A stretch of 47,396 nt of DNA from Clostridiales bacterium (GTDB lineage: Bacteria; Bacillota; Clostridia; Saccharofermentanales; Saccharofermentanaceae), in contig JAFXMZ010000005.1 in assembly GCA_017529925.1 (NCBI GenBank), forward strand, positions 1 through 47,396. The letters run 5' to 3'. Position numbers and translations under genes: made by a program. Positions 42,578-47,396 of the stretch are shown here, piece after piece. Under the pieces are notes generated by a model. That model saw only the letters and a program-made list of their open reading frames with translations. It was not told the origin of the DNA and did not search any database. Numbering within the stretch: position 1 is the first letter of the stretch; every line of letters starts with the position of its first letter.

Positions 42578-42958
42578 ATGAAACAGATCATCGCACTTAT
42601 TGCGGTCGTTGCTGTCATGATCTCGGTCTTTCCTGCCGGGATCGTATCCCACGCTGCCGGATTCACAACGAAAATGCTCGATCTTGGAGGAAAGGTAACA
42701 GCATCTGGCTATACAGGAGTGTCCGCTTCGGACAAATACGACTCCCGGAAGGGATACGGCTTTAACGATACGAACTTTACACAGAACGTTGAAGCATCAG
42801 GAAGAGGCGCTCTCTCGGATGCCGTTCATATCAAAGGCGGCAACGGACACTTCAAGGTCGATCTTCCAACGGGAGTGTATAAGATAACCGTTACTACGGG
42901 AAACGTTAAGCCGGCCACGATCGTTGCAGAAGAGATCAGTGGTAATCCGGATTCCTGA
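42578..42958 (+). pseudogene. Truncated secreted carbohydrate-binding-like domain
   Basis: A 126-residue product beginning with a signal peptide (MKQIIALIAVVAVMISVFPAG, cut after SHAAG). A galactose-binding-like fold follows: DLGGKVTASGYTGVSASDKY, GYGF, and FKVDLPTGVYKITVTTGN. This is the N-terminal module commonly found ahead of SGNH rhamnogalacturonan acetylesterases and related glycoside-active enzymes. The frame stops right after the module, and its last 23 bases overlap the 3' end of the convergent EAL gene, so the catalytic part is missing. The ATG at 42578 follows GAGAGGGGA. It is probably a remnant, although a free-standing binding module cannot be excluded. Confidence 0.6.
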
Positions 42959-44909
42959 GCCTCCCGGTCATCTCATCTTCTGACAGGGGACTGTCATAAT
43001 AGAATCCCTGTATGACCCTGACACCCAGTTCTCCGAGTGTATCTATCTGTTCCTTTTGTTCGACTCCCTCTGCGACTATATCGATATCGATATCACCTGC
43101 CATATTGATGATGTGTGTCAGGATCGCGATATCCTTCTGCTTGGCATTGTCGATGAATCCCTTATCTATCTTGAGCGTATCGAAAGGGATCTCCCTTAAG
43201 AGCTTCAGAGAAGAATTCGCACTTCCGAAGTCATCGATAGATGCCTTATAACCGAGCTTGTGAAGCGAATCGACGAACCTGCGAAGGGTGCTGATCGAAA
43301 ACTCGTCGGAACTTTCCGTGATCTCGATCTCTATAAGGCCTTTCAGGATGCCGACAGATGTGACTACTGAATCGATATTCTCTGCAAGATCAGGATCAAC
43401 GAGATTGCGCCTTGAGAAATTGACCGATACCGTCGGAACGTCGATCCCCTGTGAAAGCCAGTTCGCTATATCGCTGCAGACAGTCTTAAGGATATGCATA
43501 TCGAGCTGGCGGACCGTATCATTAGACTCCATAAGAGGGATAAAGTACCCCGGAGTATTCACCGTACCGTTCCTGATCCATCTCGAAAGTGCCTCTGCAC
43601 CGCACAGCTTCCCCGTCCTAAGATTTACCTTCGGCTGATAGTACGGTCTGAACTCACCGTTTCTGAGTCCGTCAAGGATATCGCTCTCGAGCTTTTTCCT
43701 GTCGCTTATCGAATCGATGAGCTCCTTCGTGAGCCATACGACATCCTCGGTATCCTTGAGCTTGGCTTCGCTCAGGGCCTGCCCGGCGAAAACAAGTATG
43801 TCCTCTCCGTCAAGATCTGTCCTGTCTATCATATATACGCCGATATGGGATGTCAGCGTTACGGTCTTCTCCTCTCCCGTGCCCTTGTCCGTAAAGGAGA
43901 CATCAGCCTTCTTTATGATCCCGAGAAGACTTTCGAGGTTCTGTTTCCTGACGATGGCGACAAACTGGTTGCCGAACTGCCTTCCGATGATCTCATCCTT
44001 TCCTATGCCGGATGAGATCAAAGTTCCGAAGTTTGCCAGGACCCTGTTGCCGTTCTCGACTCCGTAGATCCTGTTGATATCGGAGAATTTCCTCAGATCA
44101 AAGAACACAGCCGCATAATCCGTGAGCTCGGGCCTGCCCTTCATCTTATGCATCCATTCTGTATAGCCGTGTTCGTTCGCAAGCCCTGTCCTGATCTCTA
44201 TCTTGGAAGCCTTGATTATCTCTTTCTCCTTGTAGATGTAGTTCTCGTAGAACATCAGGAGGACCGACAGTCCGATACAGATGTTGAGGAACGAATTGCC
44301 GTAAAAGAGAACCTGGATGGCCTCTCCGATCATGGGGAGTATGAGATATGAGATAAGTACCAGCTGCTGGCTCCTGGAGATCCTGTCCCTGAACTGTACG
44401 ATCATGGTAGCAACGAGGATGACACCGAAGGTAGGGATAATGGTCGCGAGGAGGAACAGAGGTCCCCTCTGGTAGACATTATCCTTGTCGAAGTAATAAT
44501 AGATCCCGTTAAACTGGGAAACGGTAACGAGTATCAGTCCTATCGTGACTGTCGCACAGATCGTTATGATCCTCCTGCGGCAGGGCATATCCTTCTTAAG
44601 GTCGAATCTCTTGAACAGCCTTATCGACACGAGCATCGCATAGAAGAGAACGAGCAGGACGATAAGATAATAGACAGCCGCATTTACGATCTTCATTATG
44701 AGCACATCGAAAGGATCCGTGCTGCCCTTATAGACATAGAAAAGGAATTCGCATATGAGCATCAGTCCGCAGGATGCGTTAAGTGAAAGCGCCACGGATT
44801 TACGTTTGGAAAAGGGGTCTTTGCTGACAGCATAGACAAGCGTCGACAGGAAGCAGGAGATCGCTTCGAATATCAGAAATGACAACTGTATGGTAAAAAT
44901 GTCGATCAT
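42936..44909 (-). CDS. Membrane GGDEF/EAL protein, probable c-di-GMP phosphodiesterase
   Basis: A 657-residue protein: about seven membrane segments in the first 230 residues form a sensor region, then a GGDEF domain whose active-site motif reads FGNQF, so cyclase activity is not expected, and an EAL domain (about 400-650). The EAL catalytic residues look intact: GAEALSRW, SVNFSR, EIEITES, IDDFGSANSSL, TLKIDKGFI, AEGVE and QGFYYD. It should hydrolyse c-di-GMP, with the degenerate GGDEF perhaps binding GTP as a regulator. A minus-strand TATAAT (plus-strand 44936-44941) lies 26 bases upstream. It probably ends naturally at its TGA. Confidence 0.9.
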   Translation of the reverse strand: MIDIFTIQLSFLIFEAISCFLSTLVYAVSKDPFSKRKSVALSLNASCGLMLICEFLFYVYKGSTDPFDVLIMKIVNAAVYYLIVLLVLFYAMLVSIRLFKRFDLKKDMPCRRRIITICATVTIGLILVTVSQFNGIYYYFDKDNVYQRGPLFLLATIIPTFGVILVATMIVQFRDRISRSQQLVLISYLILPMIGEAIQVLFYGNSFLNICIGLSVLLMFYENYIYKEKEIIKASKIEIRTGLANEHGYTEWMHKMKGRPELTDYAAVFFDLRKFSDINRIYGVENGNRVLANFGTLISSGIGKDEIIGRQFGNQFVAIVRKQNLESLLGIIKKADVSFTDKGTGEEKTVTLTSHIGVYMIDRTDLDGEDILVFAGQALSEAKLKDTEDVVWLTKELIDSISDRKKLESDILDGLRNGEFRPYYQPKVNLRTGKLCGAEALSRWIRNGTVNTPGYFIPLMESNDTVRQLDMHILKTVCSDIANWLSQGIDVPTVSVNFSRRNLVDPDLAENIDSVVTSVGILKGLIEIEITESSDEFSISTLRRFVDSLHKLGYKASIDDFGSANSSLKLLREIPFDTLKIDKGFIDNAKQKDIAILTHIINMAGDIDIDIVAEGVEQKEQIDTLGELGVRVIQGFYYDSPLSEDEMTGRLRNPDYH

Positions 44910-45028
44910 GTCTTTTCCTCTCTTATGCTTACCTAATTATAATACGAAGCCGCATGAATAGTAATAAAAAATAAAAATGTTTTGAGAGTGGATATATATA
45001 ACCGAAAAATGGCTTAAAAAGGGCATAT

Positions 45029-45043
45029 GCAACCTCAGGTTGC
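45029..45043. promoter_or_regulatory. Palindromic operator candidate before the XRE gene
   Basis: GCAACCTCAGGTTGC is a perfect inverted repeat (6-base arms, 3-base centre) 82 bases before the XRE start. The rest of the 215-base gap (44910-45124) holds an AACTT/AAGTT and AAGCC/GGCTT nested repeat pair at 45047-45107 but no gene. Confidence 0.45.
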
Positions 45044-45124
45044 CAAACTTCAAGCCGGAGATGGTGGCTTCGCAACCGCGCAAATTGCTAAAGTTGAGCC
45101 ATCAAACAACAGGAGGTGATCGCT

Positions 45125-45505
45125 ATGACGATTGCAGACAGGATCCAGGAACTTCGCAGGACAAAAGGTATGTCACAGGAACAGCTGGCAGACGCAGTAG
45201 GAGTATCAAGACAGGCAGTATCCAAGTGGGAGAGCGAGCAGGCCCTTCCCGATCTCGAAAAGGTAGTGATAATGAGCAATATCTTTGATACGACAACAGA
45301 CTATCTCTTAAAAGGGATAGAACCCGCAGAGACAAATGACCATGTTACGGTGGGCGACATACTCGATAAGAAGGTCCTCACAAAAGAGAACGGCAATAAG
45401 ATAAAGTGCGCCGCAAGATATGCACTCTATATCTTCGGAGCATTCCTCGGGATAGATATCATTGCTTTCATTATCTACGTGATCGCCAACGGATTCCCGT
45501 GCTGA
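45125..45505 (+). CDS. XRE-family regulator with C-terminal membrane segment
   Basis: A 126-residue protein. Residues 1-65 are an XRE helix-turn-helix: RIQELRRTKGMSQEQLADAVGVSRQAVSKWE. A linker follows, then one hydrophobic segment (YALYIFGAFLGIDIIAFIIYVIA) that should anchor it in the membrane. The ATG at 45125 follows AGGAGG; a GTG inside that ribosome site is rejected. The gene lies 21 bases before a CPBP protease gene. Membrane-tied XRE regulators beside CPBP proteases suggest that the two proteins act together, for example by regulated release; this is inference. Confidence 0.88.
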   Translation: MTIADRIQELRRTKGMSQEQLADAVGVSRQAVSKWESEQALPDLEKVVIMSNIFDTTTDYLLKGIEPAETNDHVTVGDILDKKVLTKENGNKIKCAARYALYIFGAFLGIDIIAFIIYVIANGFPC

Positions 45506-45526
45506 CAGAAAGAGGAGGAAGATCAT

Positions 45527-46372
45527 ATGACTACGAAAAAGACGATCGGAGGCATCATCGCCGCATTACTTATCCTTGTCATATCAAATATTGCAGGGAC
45601 GCTCCCCGCGAGCCTTCTATATATGCTGAACATGCCGGAATGGATCTGCAATATCACGGCAGGGATCTCATACCTCATTATAGCCTATCTTCTCATCAGG
45701 CTCCTTGTCACAAAGATCCTGAAGATCTCCATGGAGGATATGGGAATGCCGAAGTTCTCTATAAAGCCCGGCTTCCTCATAATGGCACTCATCCTTCCGG
45801 CAGCCGTAACACTGGCATTCATCCTCTTTGTTAATGGGGCTTATGTATCCTCCGGCATCAACGGCGAAAAGGCCGCCTCGGGCATTGCCCTCGGCATCCT
45901 TTACACCGGGATGGCAGCAGGATTCGTTGAGGAGATGTTATTCAGGGGCATCATCCTAAACCTTATCAGGAATAAGTGGAATACAGTTGCTGCAGTGATC
46001 ATTCCTTCCGTTCTCTTCGGAGCGATCCATCTTACGGAAGTCGAGAGCTTCACGGCAACAGATGCGGTCCTTCTGATAATCGCAGGAACGGCCGTCGGTA
46101 CATTGTTCTCGGTGATCGCGATAAGGTCGGGATCGGTATGGAACGGCGCAGTCGTCCACTCCATCTGGAACATCATCATGATCGGCGGCATCCTTCAGAT
46201 CGGTTCGACGCCTTCAGAGACATCGATCATGTCATATGTCATCAATGACAGTTCAAGCCTTATCACAGGCGGAACATTCGGAGTAGAGTCCTCGGTTATA
46301 GCAATGGGCGGATATATTCTGGCATCGATCGCAGCACTGCTGATGACAAAGAAAAATACATCAAAGGCATAA
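45527..46372 (+). CDS. CPBP-family intramembrane metalloprotease
   Basis: A 281-residue protein with about eight membrane segments and a complete catalytic set: GFVEEMLFRG (Glu135, Glu136, Arg140), GAIHLTE (His168) and HSIWN (His211, Asn215). The family (CAAX protease/bacteriocin processing) cleaves within the membrane; bacterial members process peptides or give bacteriocin immunity. It forms a pair with the XRE gene. No bacteriocin precursor is evident nearby. A strong hairpin follows. Confidence 0.9.
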   Translation: MTTKKTIGGIIAALLILVISNIAGTLPASLLYMLNMPEWICNITAGISYLIIAYLLIRLLVTKILKISMEDMGMPKFSIKPGFLIMALILPAAVTLAFILFVNGAYVSSGINGEKAASGIALGILYTGMAAGFVEEMLFRGIILNLIRNKWNTVAAVIIPSVLFGAIHLTEVESFTATDAVLLIIAGTAVGTLFSVIAIRSGSVWNGAVVHSIWNIIMIGGILQIGSTPSETSIMSYVINDSSSLITGGTFGVESSVIAMGGYILASIAALLMTKKNTSKA

Positions 46373-46384
46373 GTTGATTAATGA

Positions 46385-46433
46385 CCTCCCGTTTGATAGT
46401 ATCGTCAGTAACGATAACTAAACGGGAGGCTTT
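46385..46433 (+). terminator. Long hairpin, probable terminator of the XRE-CPBP pair
   Basis: CCTCCCGTTT pairs with AAACGGGAGG, and an inner ATCGT/ACGAT stem caps it. Only a short CTTT follows, so termination strength is uncertain. Confidence 0.5.
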
Positions 46434-46491
46434 CCATTGCGGCATAGGGCCGACAAAGACGGAAGATGCTCCCAAAGCGGGGGAAGAAAAG

Positions 46492-47379
46492 ATGAAAAAG
46501 AAGATCTGCGCAGCACTCATAGCATCATTCATGTTCTCATTTGCAGCATGTTCAAAAACAGAAGAAGCAAAAGAGACACCAGCTCCTTCAGAGACAGCAA
46601 AAGCGGAGGAAGTTGTCCTTGAGGACTCGCCCTCGTGGGTCGCTGACCTCCCCGAAGCAAAGGATGCCGACCAGCTCTTCGTCGTAGCTGCAGTCAGGGA
46701 AAACACGGCATATATCTCCATGCATGAAAAGGACAAGGACGGAAACTGGAAGCAGATAATGACTACTCCCGGCTTCATAGGAAAGAAAGGCCTCGGAAAG
46801 ACAAAAGAGGGAGACGCCATGACTCCTGTCGGTACATTCGGCTTCAATTATGCATTCGGTATCGCCGATGATCCGGGATGTGCCATAAAGTATCAGAAGG
46901 TCACAGAGGACGATTACTGGTCCGGAGACCAGAGGGACGGATATCACTATAACGAGATGGTCAGCATCAAGGATCTTCCGGACCTGAGCACAGACGACAG
47001 CGAGCATATAGTCGATTATGTAAACGAGTATCAGTACTGCCTCAATATCAGCTATAACGACGCTTGTGTTCCCGGAGCAGGATCAGCCATATTCCTTCAC
47101 TGCCTGGGTCCGATAAAGCCTTATACAGGCGGATGCGTTGCCATTCCCGAAGAGGAAATGGTCACTGTAATGAAGAACGTTGACCCCGATTGTGTCGTTA
47201 TAATTGGCGAGATGAAGGAACTCTGCCCCGACAAATACGAAGAGTTCGGCCTTAACTGCACTAGTCAAGCAAAAGTAGACACATTTCTTATTTTGTATTC
47301 AACTGATTTCCAAAGAAGTACTCTTTGTACTGCTTTGGCGTCAGGTAGTTCAGAGAGTAGGCAGGTCTCTGTTCATTAA
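46492..47379 (+). CDS. L,D-transpeptidase-like lipoprotein, 3' end replaced by an IS element
   Basis: A 295-residue reading frame. A lipoprotein signal peptide ends in FSFAAC, a Thr/Pro/Glu linker follows, and a YkuD-type domain spans about residues 75-250 with GDAMTPVGTFGF and the catalytic pair His203 (AIFLHCLGP) and Cys215 (TGGCVAIPEE). These enzymes cross-link or edit peptidoglycan outside the cell. Native coding probably stops making sense after EEFGLN (about 47256); the last 40 residues are encoded antisense to an IS3-family end. As the break lies after the domain, the enzyme may still work. The ATG at 46492 follows GGGGGAAG. Confidence 0.8.
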   Translation: MKKKICAALIASFMFSFAACSKTEEAKETPAPSETAKAEEVVLEDSPSWVADLPEAKDADQLFVVAAVRENTAYISMHEKDKDGNWKQIMTTPGFIGKKGLGKTKEGDAMTPVGTFGFNYAFGIADDPGCAIKYQKVTEDDYWSGDQRDGYHYNEMVSIKDLPDLSTDDSEHIVDYVNEYQYCLNISYNDACVPGAGSAIFLHCLGPIKPYTGGCVAIPEEEMVTVMKNVDPDCVVIIGEMKELCPDKYEEFGLNCTSQAKVDTFLILYSTDFQRSTLCTALASGSSESRQVSVH

Positions 47380-47396
47380 AGAACACGATGTAATCA
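47257..47396 (-). mobile_element. IS3-family element, 3' end, cut by the window edge
   Basis: The segment starts near TGCACTAGTCAAGC, a plausible terminal repeat with the TG end usual for IS3 elements, followed by AAAAGTAGACACA. It contains the end of a transposase gene on the minus strand. The exact boundary is uncertain by a few bases, since the other end of the element is not in the window. Confidence 0.75.
47288..47396 (-). CDS. IS3-family transposase OrfB, C-terminal fragment
   Basis: The last 35 residues and stop are visible. YIVFFNEQRPAYSLNYLTP followed by KQYKEYFF is the typical end of the rve-type integrase domain of IS3 OrfB proteins (the common form is YNxxRPHxxLxxxTPxxF). The rest lies beyond the window. 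Confidence 0.9.
   Translation of the reverse strand, partial: DYIVFFNEQRPAYSLNYLTPKQYKEYFFGNQLNTK

Noticed and set aside
44910..45124. Structured RNA or riboswitch ahead of the XRE gene
   Set aside because: The nested AACTT/AAGTT and AAGCC/GGCTT pairs are short and match no class that I know; kept only as a note with the operator.

Overview
The window (about 47 kb, GC-rich coding DNA) looks like a chromosomal segment from a single-membrane anaerobe of the Bacillota, class Clostridia. Supporting signs are the yicC-remA-gmk-rpoZ run, the one-chain (alpha2-type) glycyl-tRNA synthetase, pyruvate phosphate dikinase, a Crh-like HPr protein, lipoproteins with lipoboxes and a dlt-like surface operon. 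There are no rRNA genes, CRISPR arrays or prophage. Both edges run into probable mobile-element sequence, so the window is probably a contig that breaks at repeats.

Layout. 1-230: tail of an unrecognised gene plus a 31-bp direct repeat. 229-1365: a PIG-V-like glycosyltransferase on the minus strand with an unusual heptamer array in front of its start. 1490-4458: a cobalamin riboswitch and a BtuF-BtuC-BtuD-type vitamin B12 importer. 4420-8726 (minus): a NatAB-like ABC exporter whose third subunit is fused to a CPBP protease. 8767-11948: tRNA-Cys, a HEAT-like protein, a cytoplasmic GH26 enzyme, tRNA-Gly(CCC), a double-hairpin repeat array and tRNA-Gly(GCC). 12053-13332: thioredoxin converging on a PflX-like radical SAM protein.

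13413-21456 is one long plus-strand run: purF, a membrane transglutaminase-like protein, an Asp/Glu-racemase-family enzyme, a DltA-like adenylating enzyme, a carrier protein, an MBOAT acyltransferase and an SGNH-type protein with Cys in place of the nucleophilic Ser. I read the last five as a dlt-like system that activates a (probably D-) amino acid, loads it on a carrier and moves it across the membrane onto a surface polymer. This is the best candidate for a little-described system here.

21626-23603: a lipoprotein, a second double-hairpin array and rplM-rpsI. 23820-29869: a 1359-residue membrane-anchored vWA/TIG protein paired with a 650-residue surface protein with three C-terminal membrane segments. 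29869-32086: tsaE-tsaB-rimI, with RimI fused to a NUDIX domain. 32224-35188: Crh-like HPr, uvrC and a metallophosphoesterase. 35274-41848: yicC, remA, gmk, rpoZ, glyQS, ppdK.

41956-47396 is an accessory region: an AT-rich zinc-ribbon gene, a truncated secreted carbohydrate-binding-like gene, a degenerate-GGDEF/EAL protein, an XRE regulator with a CPBP protease, and an L,D-transpeptidase lipoprotein whose 3' end is replaced by an IS3-family element running off the edge. Repeat-based oddities recur between genes (heptamer array, 16-bp tandem duplication, two double-hairpin arrays), and three genes look leaderless.
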